Shown here piece after piece: positions 1-4,812 of a DNA stretch of 6,401 nt. Below the pieces are notes generated by a model. That model saw only the letters and a list, made by a program, of their open reading frames with translations. It had not been told where the DNA came from and did no database searches. Numbering within the stretch: position 1 is the first letter of the stretch; each line of letters opens with the position of its first letter. This DNA comes from Pseudomonadota bacterium (GTDB taxonomy: Bacteria > Desulfobacterota > Syntrophia > Syntrophales > JADFWA01), in contig JAUWQS010000097.1 of the NCBI GenBank assembly GCA_030610915.1, positions 1 to 6,401 on the forward strand, in the 5' to 3' direction. The position numbers and the translations under genes are program-made.

Positions 1-208
1 CTTGAAATTAGAAAGTAGAAATTTGGGAGAGATGAAACGAGTTTACGAGTTGGATGTTTACAAACCGGCAGAAGCGTTATCAGATATGATCTGGCACAAC
101 TTTGATAAGTGGAACAAAATTGAATACATTCATCAACAGTACAAAAGCATGAAGGTCCAATTTCCAATTTCTATTTTCTAATTTCAACGTTCAGTGAACG
201 CTTACGAA
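1..208 (+). repeat. Miniature four-helix-bundle element, copy 1 (left end cut by window)
   Basis: This copy is flanked by A/T-rich inverted tracts: GAAATTAGAAA-type sequence at 3-23 and its complement (AATTTCCAATTTCTA, then TTTCTAATTTCAA) at 159-187. A short palindrome, CGTTC-AGT-GAACG, follows at 188-200. A second copy lies at 4197-4365, and the two share their left tract, the first codons, the last codons and the right tract but differ in the middle. That pattern suits internal-deletion derivatives of one parent element. Element status is inferred, and no target duplication can be seen because the window starts inside it. Confidence 0.6.
32..181 (+). pseudogene. Internally deleted four-helix-bundle (23S rRNA IVS type) protein, 49 codons
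   Basis: The open frame starts with ATG at 32 after GGGAGAG and begins MKRVYELDVYKPAEALSDMI, which resembles the start of free-standing four-helix-bundle proteins of the 23S rRNA intervening-sequence family. Known members are about 115-125 residues long. Here the N-terminal helix (to about residue 28, DKWN) joins directly to a tail, QYKSMKVQFPISIF, and stops at 179-181, so roughly 70 residues of the helical core are missing. The last codons and the stop lie within the right inverted tract of the element. No functional bundle could form, so this is a relic. Family recognition is from remembered sequence patterns, not a search. Confidence 0.55.
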
Positions 209-313
209 TAATATTTGTGGTTTCTTTGTATTTAAACCTATCTGCGTTCATCTGCGTGAATCTGTGGCTGAGTAGTTACTTTCGATCTTTCGTAAGTGTG
301 AACTGCTGCCAAA
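209..313. other. Gene-free spacer with repeat fragments
   Basis: No coding signal is visible. The stretch at 240-266 contains the near-repeat wording TCTGCGTTCATCTGCGTGAA, a low-complexity phrase I have met in intergenic regions of unrelated environmental bacteria. TTCGTAAGTGTGAACTG at about 291-307 is a degraded inverted copy of the CAGTGAACGCTTACGAA at 193-209. It probably marks the decayed far end of the copy 1 element. No clear terminator for the neighbouring minus-strand gene is seen. Confidence 0.35.
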
Positions 314-1174
314 CTACTGAATGTTTAATCTGTGACCCTGATACTTCCGTTCAAAGACAGATATGATCTCTGCGGTAAAAAGTGTTATCGAAGCGAGGTA
401 GAATACCCAAACAACAATATATATAAGCGCCTTAAGAGGTCCATAAACAAAACCCGCAGGGTTGCCCCCGCAGGTGAGATAAAGACTGAATAGATACTTG
501 GCGATTTCAAGGAGCGTCGCACAGATAATCCCACCTGTAAGAGCACGGTGAAAATAGATTTTTTTGTTAGGAATAACCTTAAATATCAAGGTAAAAAAGA
601 TAATAACAAAAAAGATTGGAACGATATGCCGGACAAGAAGATTATCTGTCACAAGACCGCCGATATCGGCTCCGAACAGCGCAACTCCCCCGCTCTCTAT
701 CATTGCAGAGACAACGCTTATCGCTATAGAAAAAAGAATGGCAACAACCCCAACGGGTATCACAGCCACGGCCACCAGCATTGATTTAAAGGGATGTCTT
801 TTTCTCTTTACGCGGAATATGACAGTAAAAGCGACCTCCAGGGAAGAGAATATCATTGTGGAAATCCATAATAAAAATATAAAGCCGAGCCATCCGGGCA
901 AGCCGCCGGTTTCCGACAGCTCTTTTATCTCAAAGAGCAACTTTTCTTCCACATAAGGGTGAAGCTGTCTTACAAATTCCACAACGGCAGTATATGCATT
1001 CTCGGAAGAACCTAGGATCAGTCCACTAACAAAAAGGACAAAAAAGATGATCGGGATAACCGATAAAATGGAGTAAAAAGCGATGGCTGCTGACAGATTG
1101 GGACAATCGTTATTAAAGAATGATCGGAATGCTTCAAGTGGAACATCTCTTATCAATCTAATGTAATATCTCAC
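314..1174 (-). CDS. BrkB/YihY family inner-membrane protein
   Basis: This is a 286-residue integral membrane protein of the YihY/BrkB family (once misnamed RNase BN), whose biochemical role is not settled. The family signature is visible near the N terminus (CPNLSAAIAFYSILSVIP, residues 24-41) and near the C terminus (ATLLEIAKYLFSLY at 219-232 and YGPLKALIYIVVWVFYLAS at 244-262). I count six hydrophobic segments, at about 33-55, 95-120, 132-157, 180-201, 212-234 and 246-272, as usual for the family. The start is GTG at 1174, forced because the stop of the upstream gene lies in the same frame nine bases before it. The ribosome site is poor (AAGG only two bases upstream), so translation probably depends on coupling to the NRDE gene. 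It ends with TAG. The length is normal and no lesion is seen. Confidence 0.93.
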   Translation of the reverse strand: MRYYIRLIRDVPLEAFRSFFNNDCPNLSAAIAFYSILSVIPIIFFVLFVSGLILGSSENAYTAVVEFVRQLHPYVEEKLLFEIKELSETGGLPGWLGFIFLLWISTMIFSSLEVAFTVIFRVKRKRHPFKSMLVAVAVIPVGVVAILFSIAISVVSAMIESGGVALFGADIGGLVTDNLLVRHIVPIFFVIIFFTLIFKVIPNKKIYFHRALTGGIICATLLEIAKYLFSLYLTCGGNPAGFVYGPLKALIYIVVWVFYLASITLFTAEIISVFERKYQGHRLNIQ

Positions 1175-1180
1175 GCCTTG

Positions 1181-1960
1181 TTAATCTTCTACCGGGTTGA
1201 TTTTGAATTCATATCTCGTCGTTTTTGGCAAATCTGGTTCAGAATTAAAAACCCTTTCAATAAATGTTGCATTATCTTCCCTGTCAATCATCAAGACAGT
1301 TGAAGACCGTGTGCCATATTCAGGACCAATAATGAAGATGGAGGACAGAATCCTCTCCCACTCCAGACCAACACCGGTATCGGGAAGGAGCTCGTCATCG
1401 GCCTGCAATCTATCCTTCAGGATGTCAAATATCGCCTCGGAGGAAGGCCTTGCCTCATTTGAAAGCAGCGCCTCAAGAGCCTTTTTCCCATGCTCGACTT
1501 TTGGCCAGCGGGTATCGAGCAGGTGGTTACTCAAACCGTACAGCCCGGATGACAGACTCCGTAATATCCCACCGCGGCTTGAAAAGAAGTAGAGATGAAA
1601 CCTGTCGCCCAGGATGAGACTAAAGTGATTGTACCGATCCGCGTTGAGAGCCAATCTATGAAGATAGTCAATCGGTTCTTCCCTGCCCTGCAAAAAATCG
1701 CTGATAATCATCCCCCTGGAAGGCGCATCTTCTTTCTGAGAGTGCGGATCACGATAATTGGTGAGAGCGGCCATCCGTCCCGTTCTGGTTATGCCCAACC
1801 ACGTCCCCCCCTCCTTCAAATCTCTGCCCGCAAGAATATCCGGCGAATCGTCCCAGAAAACCGCCGGAGCGGTTGGTCTGTCATAAAACTCATCCCGGTT
1901 GGCCGCAACAATCAGCCGGTAGGCTGGATGTGTATCATAGTGAAAAAAAACCAGGCACAT
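1181..1960 (-). CDS. NRDE family (TANGO2-like) protein
   Basis: This 259-residue protein belongs to the NRDE/TANGO2 family. Eukaryotic relatives are implicated in heme trafficking; the bacterial role is not established. The family hallmarks are present: an N-terminal MCLVFF with Cys2 (a position shared with N-terminal nucleophile folds), NRDEF at residues 21-25, ILAGRDLKEGGTWLG at 42-56 and LTNYRD at 66-71. The frame stays open to 2077, but I choose ATG at 1960. It gives the expected Met-Cys start and has an excellent AAAGGA site (1966-1971) five bases upstream, while the extra 39 codons read through repeat-derived DNA. It is followed after 6 bases by the BrkB-type gene, so the two are probably co-transcribed. 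It ends with TAA. No lesion is seen. Confidence 0.92.
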   Translation of the reverse strand: MCLVFFHYDTHPAYRLIVAANRDEFYDRPTAPAVFWDDSPDILAGRDLKEGGTWLGITRTGRMAALTNYRDPHSQKEDAPSRGMIISDFLQGREEPIDYLHRLALNADRYNHFSLILGDRFHLYFFSSRGGILRSLSSGLYGLSNHLLDTRWPKVEHGKKALEALLSNEARPSSEAIFDILKDRLQADDELLPDTGVGLEWERILSSIFIIGPEYGTRSSTVLMIDREDNATFIERVFNSEPDLPKTTRYEFKINPVED

Positions 1961-1965
1961 TGCTT

Positions 1966-1971
1966 TCCTTT
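1966..1971 (-). promoter_or_regulatory. Ribosome binding site fixing the NRDE start
   Basis: On the minus strand this reads AAAGGA followed by AAGCA and ATG. It is the strongest Shine-Dalgarno match in the area and decides for the Met-Cys start at 1960 over longer readings of the same frame. Confidence 0.8.
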
Positions 1972-2031
1972 TAATCTGGCAAGCGTTCACCGCAGAGCTC
2001 GCAGAGACAACAAAACAGATGATAGCTGGTG

Positions 2032-2057
2032 GCATGGACAAACTTGTTTGTCCGTGC
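2032..2057. repeat. 12-bp-stem palindrome upstream of the NRDE gene
   Basis: The arms 2032-2043 and 2046-2057 pair over 12 positions, one of them G-T, around a TT centre. The core is GGACAAAC-TT-GTTTGTCC. No T-run follows on either strand, so a terminator is unlikely. It lies 70 bases upstream of the NRDE start, so it could be transcribed in the leader or act as a protein site, but a dispersed repeat is equally likely. Confidence 0.6.
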
Positions 2058-2131
2058 ATAACTCTGCTCAGATTCACGGTTCAGTGGCTAAAAAACGGCC
2101 AACCTTGAATCCAACAAGATGAGCTTATGAG

Positions 2132-2150
2132 GTATCAGCTCAATGAATAG
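2132..2150. repeat. Solitary end of the GTATCAGCTCAAT element
   Basis: GTATCAGCTCAATGAATAG differs by one base from the 23-bp terminal repeat of the element at 4141-4421. A possible decayed partner is ATTATTGAGC at 2277-2286, which keeps only the inner part of the opposite end. This may be a solo end or a badly eroded copy of the same element family. Confidence 0.6.
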
Positions 2151-2159
2151 CGGAAGGCA

Positions 2160-2212
2160 TATGGCAGAAGCATGTAGCGGAAGGCTTCAGCCTCCCATGT
2201 GCTTCAGCCATA
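2160..2212. repeat. REP-like nested hairpin
   Basis: The outer arms TATGGCAGAAGCATG (2160-2174) and CATGTGCTTCAGCCATA (2196-2212) pair with a mismatch and a two-base bulge. An inner stem, AGGC-TTCA-GCCT (2182-2193), sits between them. The 11-mer TAGCGGAAGGC occurs twice, at 2148-2158 and 2175-2185. The compact two-level palindrome resembles REP/BIME units that are mobilised in trans, but no transposase is in the window. Confidence 0.6.
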
Positions 2213-2240
2213 CTGTGTTACGTGAATATGGAGACCTGAA

Positions 2241-2275
2241 GGGTAATTCCGCGGAAATTCCGGGGACACAATACT
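2241..2275. repeat. Palindromic stretch next to GGGGACACAATAC
   Basis: A 10-bp palindrome TTCCGCGGAA (2247-2256) runs into AATTCCGGGGACACAATAC. I associate similar GGGGACACAATA wording with flanks of REP-associated (IS200-like) transposase genes in deltaproteobacteria, but that is from memory and untested. Otherwise 2213-2331 shows no gene. Confidence 0.35.
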
Positions 2276-2599
2276 AAATTATTGAGCGCAAGCTCTGGGC
2301 GATGTTGGCAGTTCAGTTAGTTTACAACCAATCAACTGAATTCCTTTGCCCGAAAGTTTTTGCGATTGATTAGGGCAGCGCCGCCTTCAATGGCCTGTGT
2401 AAGCACATATAGTCCTGCCTTCTCAGCATAGCGACTTACATCATCTTTTACAACCAGAGCCCCCATCCCACCGAAAAGCCTGCGCTTGCTATACTCGGGA
2501 AATATCTCCCTGAATTTAGGCAGTTTCTTCTCAACAAATTTGTCCACCATCCGTTTTTGCAATTTGTTCTTGACCTTTATCACCAGCACAGCACCTCCA

Positions 2600-2603
2600 T
2601 TTA
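2600..2603. repeat. Target site duplication TTTA, left copy
   Basis: It abuts the left terminal repeat of the 143-bp MITE. The identical TTTA at 2747-2750 abuts the right end. Four bases alone could match by chance, but the host frame is restored exactly when one copy is removed with the element. Confidence 0.75.
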
Positions 2604-2746
2604 TGATTCTGTTGATTAATGGTCTTTTCGCCCAATCTCTGCGTTATGCTCAAAAAATAATCCTCAGAATATCAACTATATGCCTGTGGTTATTTTTTTC
2701 GCATGCCTTGATCTTGAACGAAAATCCTCATAAATCAACAAAATCA
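2604..2746. mobile_element. 143-bp MITE inserted in the nuclease-like pseudogene
   Basis: The terminal inverted repeats are TGATTCTGTTGATTAA (2604-2619) and TAAATCAACAAAATCA (2731-2746), matching at 14 of 16 positions. The element is flanked by a direct TTTA at 2600-2603 and 2747-2750. Removing it with one TTTA (147 bp, 49 codons) rejoins the host frame as AVN-GGAVLVI, which is what the protein family needs at that point. It has no coding capacity, so a transposase elsewhere must have moved it. Confidence 0.8.
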
Positions 2747-3066
2747 TTTACTGCCACAATATCATATTCGCCGGCGCCCTTCTTCTTTAAATTCCTCTTC
2801 ACATCCGAAAAGATCATATCGCGCTCTTCTTTGAAAAGATACCGAATGTTTCTATAAAACAAATCCTCGCAACCTCACCTTGCACAAGGCCAAGATCACC
2901 AAGCTGACGTCAGATCTCATCAAGTTTTGTTATGGTTTTTTGCAGTTGGGCATCGGTCTTCTTTTGAGACTCCCTTAATTCCGAGGTGCCTTGAAGAAGT
3001 AATTCCAAACCTCTCTCTATACGATATACGATCCAACCTTGTTTCTTTATCTTGTTTCGCTTCCAT

Positions 3067-3338
3067 TATGCCACATTATCCCTATCCCAGTTGTTCCAAT
3101 ACGATTACATACCTGAAGAAACATAGGGGAACACAGGGACGTCCATTTGTAAATCAGTAATTATATCGTTTTTACCAGATCCCTCCGGAACTTGTACATT
3201 TGGTTGTCACCGGCCTTTACGGCAGAAGAGGTAGTTTGCAAAAGAAACGTTCAAAACTGTACGCTAAACTAAAACATAGGAATCAAGGCTACACTTTCGA
3301 CACATTGAAACCACCCTGTCAAAAACAAAGGGTCAAAC
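3067..3338. other. Gene-free region between pseudogene and vapC
   Basis: No frame with a credible start or family resemblance is seen. AGGGGAACACAGGGACGTCC (3125-3144), centred on the palindrome GGACGTCC, looks like a repeat-derived end, but no partner is present. ACCCT and AGGGT near 3313-3333 can pair weakly around an A-rich loop without a T-run, so I do not call a vapC terminator. Confidence 0.4.
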
Positions 3339-3758
3339 CTACCCCTCTAAGTTTTCACGTTTAGATGCTTTCTGAAGTTTATCGTCAAAACATGAAAAAA
3401 ATATGGGAGAGGACAATTCCCGATGTAGAGTTAAGGCCGAGGCTAAATGAATTGAATCAAAACCCCTTAAAGCATGTTTTTCCGCCAGGTCACCTGCCAG
3501 TCTGATCATATCTGCTGTGACACTCAAGATGAGATAGCTGCTCCAATCTTTATCAAAAAACTCTTTTATACGATCATGTTCATCTGGTGTAAATGCCTTC
3601 TCTCGAAATCTACGAGCAAAGGCCGCCCTTGCTTCAGCATAAGCAACGAGTGAGGTGGCCGTAACTTCTGAAGATCTGACCAGAGCTTCAACTTTCGACG
3701 ATTTATCTTCTTCCACATACAATTTCACCAGGCTGCTGGTGTCAAGATATACGATCAT
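3339..3758 (-). CDS. vapC: VapC-type PIN-domain ribonuclease toxin
   Basis: This is a 139-residue PIN-domain protein, the usual VapC size; such toxins are Mg-dependent RNases that cut tRNA or rRNA when free of their antitoxin. The four acidic active-site positions are present: D6 in MIVYLDTSSLVKLY, E42 in AYAEARAAF, D101 in GFDSIHLASAL and D125 in FFSCFDDKL. I use ATG at 3758: it gives the canonical short N terminus before the first catalytic Asp, whereas the longer open frame back to 3863 merely overlaps the antitoxin gene. One base separates it from the antitoxin stop (TAG-A-ATG), so the two are translationally coupled; GAGG lies about 13 bases upstream. All catalytic residues are intact, so it is probably active. 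The cellular target cannot be read from the sequence. Confidence 0.92.
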   Translation of the reverse strand: MIVYLDTSSLVKLYVEEDKSSKVEALVRSSEVTATSLVAYAEARAAFARRFREKAFTPDEHDRIKEFFDKDWSSYLILSVTADMIRLAGDLAEKHALRGFDSIHLASALTLHRELSSPIFFSCFDDKLQKASKRENLEG

Positions 3759-3759
3759 T

Positions 3760-4029
3760 CTACCGTCTGTCCTCAATAACAGCACCGGATACGCTCTTAC
3801 CCTTTGAAACAATCCGGGCCGGCATGCCCTCCGGCTTGCCCCCGGACCAGCAAGCCATGCCACACTGGATCAATTGATATATTTTTTCTTCATGGGCTTT
3901 TTTTGCGAGCGGCAGTATGATTGCTATCTCTTTTTTTCGATCTGTGACAATGATTTTCTCTCCGGTTTTCACTCTCTTCATATAACGGCTCAAGTTTTCC
4001 TTTAATTCTCTTATGCCGATTGTTTCCAT
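3760..4029 (-). CDS. vapB: Phd/YefM-family antitoxin (VapB partner)
   Basis: This 89-residue antitoxin has an N-terminal Phd/YefM-type DNA-binding domain: METIGIRELKENLSRYMKRV at residues 1-20, then TGEKIIVTDRKKEIAIILPL up to about residue 41. The C-terminal half (ACWSGGKPEGMPARI, ending VIEDRR) resembles toxin-binding tails of this family. It should bind VapC, block its RNase site and repress its own promoter with the toxin as co-repressor. The start at ATG 4029 is chosen because GAGGAT sits about nine bases upstream; the in-frame TTG at 4044 would overlap that ribosome site. It is the first gene of a two-gene operon, one base from vapC. The length is normal and it is intact. Confidence 0.92.
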   Translation of the reverse strand: METIGIRELKENLSRYMKRVKTGEKIIVTDRKKEIAIILPLAKKAHEEKIYQLIQCGMACWSGGKPEGMPARIVSKGKSVSGAVIEDRR

Positions 4030-4050
4030 AACGCTAATCCTCAAAGCTTT

Positions 4051-4072
4051 ATATAATGTAACTACATTATAT
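4051..4072. promoter_or_regulatory. Palindromic operator over the vapBC -10 box
   Basis: Two perfect 10-bp arms, ATATAATGTA and its complement TACATTATAT, flank a 2-bp AC centre. The palindrome covers the -10 hexamer and the predicted start point. Position and symmetry fit autoregulation by a Phd/YefM-type dimer, so the antitoxin is the likely ligand (inference). Confidence 0.85.
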
Positions 4073-4094
4073 TTTATGTTGCCTCATTTGTCAA
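4066..4094 (-). promoter_or_regulatory. Consensus sigma-70 promoter of vapBC
   Basis: On the minus strand TTGACA (4089-4094) is separated by exactly 17 bases from TATAAT (4066-4071). Both hexamers match consensus perfectly. Transcription should start near 4059, giving a leader of about 30 bases before the vapB ATG. Confidence 0.88.
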
Positions 4095-4196
4095 GTGGAT
4101 TTAGGTGTTTCCGTGATCATCCCTTGATATGGGACATTTAAGTATCAGCTCAATAAATAGGGGCAACCCCCAATATGTAAGAGTGATTGTGAATCT

Positions 4197-4365
4197 TAGC
4201 CATTCACGGCTTGAAACTTGAAATTGGAAATTAGAAATTTGGGAGAGATGAAACAAATTTACGAGTTGACAGACTTCAGCGTGAGCTCAGCCGAGCAGTA
4301 CAAAAGCATGAAGGCTGAATTTCCAATTTCTAATTTCTAATTTCAACGTTCGGTGAACGCTTATC
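4197..4365 (+). repeat. Miniature four-helix-bundle element, copy 2
   Basis: It begins with TAGCCATTCACGGCTTGAAA and a GAAATTGGAAATTAGAAATT tract (4220-4239), and ends with the complementary AATTTCCAATTTCTAATTTC tract (4318-4337 and on to 4345) followed by CGTTCGGTGAACGCT (4346-4360). It shares both edges with copy 1 at 1-208 but has a shorter, different centre. The outer boundaries are approximate. Confidence 0.6.
4248..4340 (+). pseudogene. Remnant of a four-helix-bundle protein, 30 codons
   Basis: The open frame begins MKQIYELTDF and ends EQYKSMKAEFPISNF. Only the first six or so residues and the tail match copy 1 (MKRVYEL, QYKSMKVQFPISIF). The middle helices, about 90 residues in a normal family member, are gone. 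The same GGGAGAG ribosome-site wording precedes the ATG as in copy 1, and the tail codons again lie inside the right inverted tract. It is a relic without expected function; I cannot exclude translation of the short peptide. Confidence 0.5.
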
Positions 4366-4463
4366 GTGGTTCGAGACCAACACTTTAAAAATGTAATCCC
4401 CCTATTTATTGAGCTGATACTCACTTTTTGAGTGCAATTTCGCGTAAGTTACTTATGAAGTTC

Positions 4464-4539
4464 TGGTGGAGATGAGGGGGATCGAACCCCTGACCTCGGC
4501 ATTGCGAACGCCGCGCTCTCCCATCTGAGCTACATCCCC
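4464..4539 (-). tRNA. tRNA-Ala (anticodon CGC)
   Basis: The 76-nt gene on the minus strand starts GGGGATGTAGCTCAG and ends with an encoded CCA (4464-4466). The acceptor stem GGGGATG/CATCTCC contains G3-U70 and the discriminator is A73, the alanine identity elements. The D arm (GCTC/GAGC), anticodon arm (CGGCG/TGCCG, loop TTCGCAA) and T arm (AGGGG/CCCCT, loop TTCGATC) are all intact. The anticodon at 4504-4506 reads GCG codons. The gene looks functional. No obvious promoter is seen in the repeat-filled DNA upstream (4540-4690), nor a strong terminator downstream. It sits between two inverted 27-bp repeats. Confidence 0.96.
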
Positions 4540-4580
4540 GATTTTTCTAAGTTTCAAGTTTGATCCATTCGTAAAAAGTC

Positions 4581-4659
4581 TGTCATTCCCGCGCAGGCGG
4601 GAATCCATAGAAGGCTAAGTACTTGAAAAAACTGGATTCCCGTTTTCACGGGAATGACA
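4581..4659. repeat. Paired dRS3-like palindromes in inverted orientation
   Basis: Two palindromes fit the ATTCCC-N8-GGGAAT pattern known from Neisseria dRS3: 4585-4604 with GCGCAGGC and 4636-4655 with GTTTTCAC. They face each other, with TGTCATTCCCG outside left and CGGGAATGACA outside right, and TCCA/TGGA inside. Degraded outer arms, CGTAAAAAGTC (4570-4580) and TTTTTTACGAC (4677-4687), extend the symmetry. The unit looks like a small mobile or amplified repeat, not a terminator or CRISPR. Confidence 0.75.
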
Positions 4660-4690
4660 AAATTGTGCGTATTTCGATTTTTTACGACTG

Positions 4691-4717
4691 TTTCAAGTTT
4701 CAAGCCGTGAACGGCTA
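4691..4717. repeat. Right partner of a 27-bp inverted repeat spanning the tRNA gene
   Basis: TTTCAAGTTTCAAGCCGTGA and the next seven bases are the complement of 4197-4223 at 26 of 27 positions. The pair encloses about 470 bp including tRNA-Ala. The unit contains its own small palindrome, GCCGT-GA-ACGGC. A partial copy, GTTTCAAGTTT, also lies at 4551-4561. Confidence 0.75.
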
Positions 4718-4801
4718 CAAATATCTATTGCAATTCTCTATTTATTTATTGCGTTTGTGTCAAGAATTTTATAGCGTATGAAGGTAGTTTTTTAAAACCA
4801 A

Positions 4802-4809
4802 AGGGGTGA
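4802..4809 (+). promoter_or_regulatory. Ribosome binding site of pilT
   Basis: AGGGGTGA ends three bases before the ATG at 4813, with its GGGG core six bases from the start, and supports that start. The AT-rich stretch 4740-4800 probably holds the promoter; TTGCGT with TATAGC at short spacing is the best I can see and is too weak to call. Confidence 0.65.
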
Positions 4810-4812
4810 AAT

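Larger units (their letters stand above)
2332..3066 (-). pseudogene. Broken PD-(D/E)XK nuclease-like protein (DUF3782 type)
   Basis: Stitching frames gives a protein of about 196 residues. An N-terminal MEAKQDKETRLD is followed by a coiled coil (LRESQKKTDAQLQKTITKLD), then QLGDLGLVQGEVA, EDLFYRNIRYLFKEERDMIF, GAGEYDIVAVN and a C-terminal 85-residue part with FVEKKLPKFREIFPEY and AEKAGLYVLTQAIEGGAALI. This order (coiled coil, then nuclease fold) fits DUF3782-type PD-(D/E)XK proteins. The lesions are a frame slip near 3020-3035, TGA at 2910-2912 where Arg is expected, a one-base loss near 2866-2872, and a 143-bp MITE at 2604-2746. The expected E-x-K catalytic motif reads KVK (VIKVKNKL). The last 85 codons (GTG at 2589, ending 2332) remain open behind a chance GGAGGT site but lack the catalytic Asp region, so I call no gene there. 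Confidence 0.78.
4141..4421. mobile_element. 281-bp element with 23-bp perfect terminal inverted repeats
   Basis: The left end AGTATCAGCTCAATAAATAG plus GGG (4141-4163) is the exact complement of 4399-4421. A one-mismatch copy of the end occurs at 2132-2150. No transposase is encoded; the interior holds a four-helix-bundle relic (4197-4365). No convincing target duplication is seen (left flank ends ATTTA, right flank starts CACTT). Either this is a MITE that received a second element, or both repeat layers belong to one composite. Confidence 0.7.

Noticed and set aside
564..956. Plus-strand open frame of 130 codons
   Set aside because: It lies antisense to the BrkB-type gene, has no family resemblance and an odd composition; it is a shadow of the membrane protein.
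1961..2077. 39-residue N-terminal extension of the NRDE protein
   Set aside because: It reads through a palindrome and repeat-derived DNA and would hide the conserved Met-Cys start; the good AAAGGA site serves ATG at 1960.
1595..2122. Plus-strand open frame of 175 codons
   Set aside because: It is antisense to the NRDE gene and runs into repeat DNA; no ribosome site or recognisable domain.
2332..2589. 85-codon minus-strand frame as an intact small gene
   Set aside because: It is the C-terminal piece of the broken nuclease-like gene; its GTG and GGAGGT lie inside former coding sequence.
3313..3333. Possible terminator after vapC
   Set aside because: Only a five-base stem around an A-rich loop, with no T-run in the direction of transcription.
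3759..3863. 35-residue extension of VapC
   Set aside because: It overlaps the antitoxin gene out of frame; the PIN domain starts at MIVYLD and ATG 3758 directly follows the antitoxin stop.
4421..4463. Terminator behind tRNA-Ala
   Set aside because: Only four-base pairings (CACT/AGTG) can be drawn and there is no T-run.
4581..4659. CRISPR-like repeats
   Set aside because: Only two units, each a palindrome and in opposite orientation, with no regular spacers.
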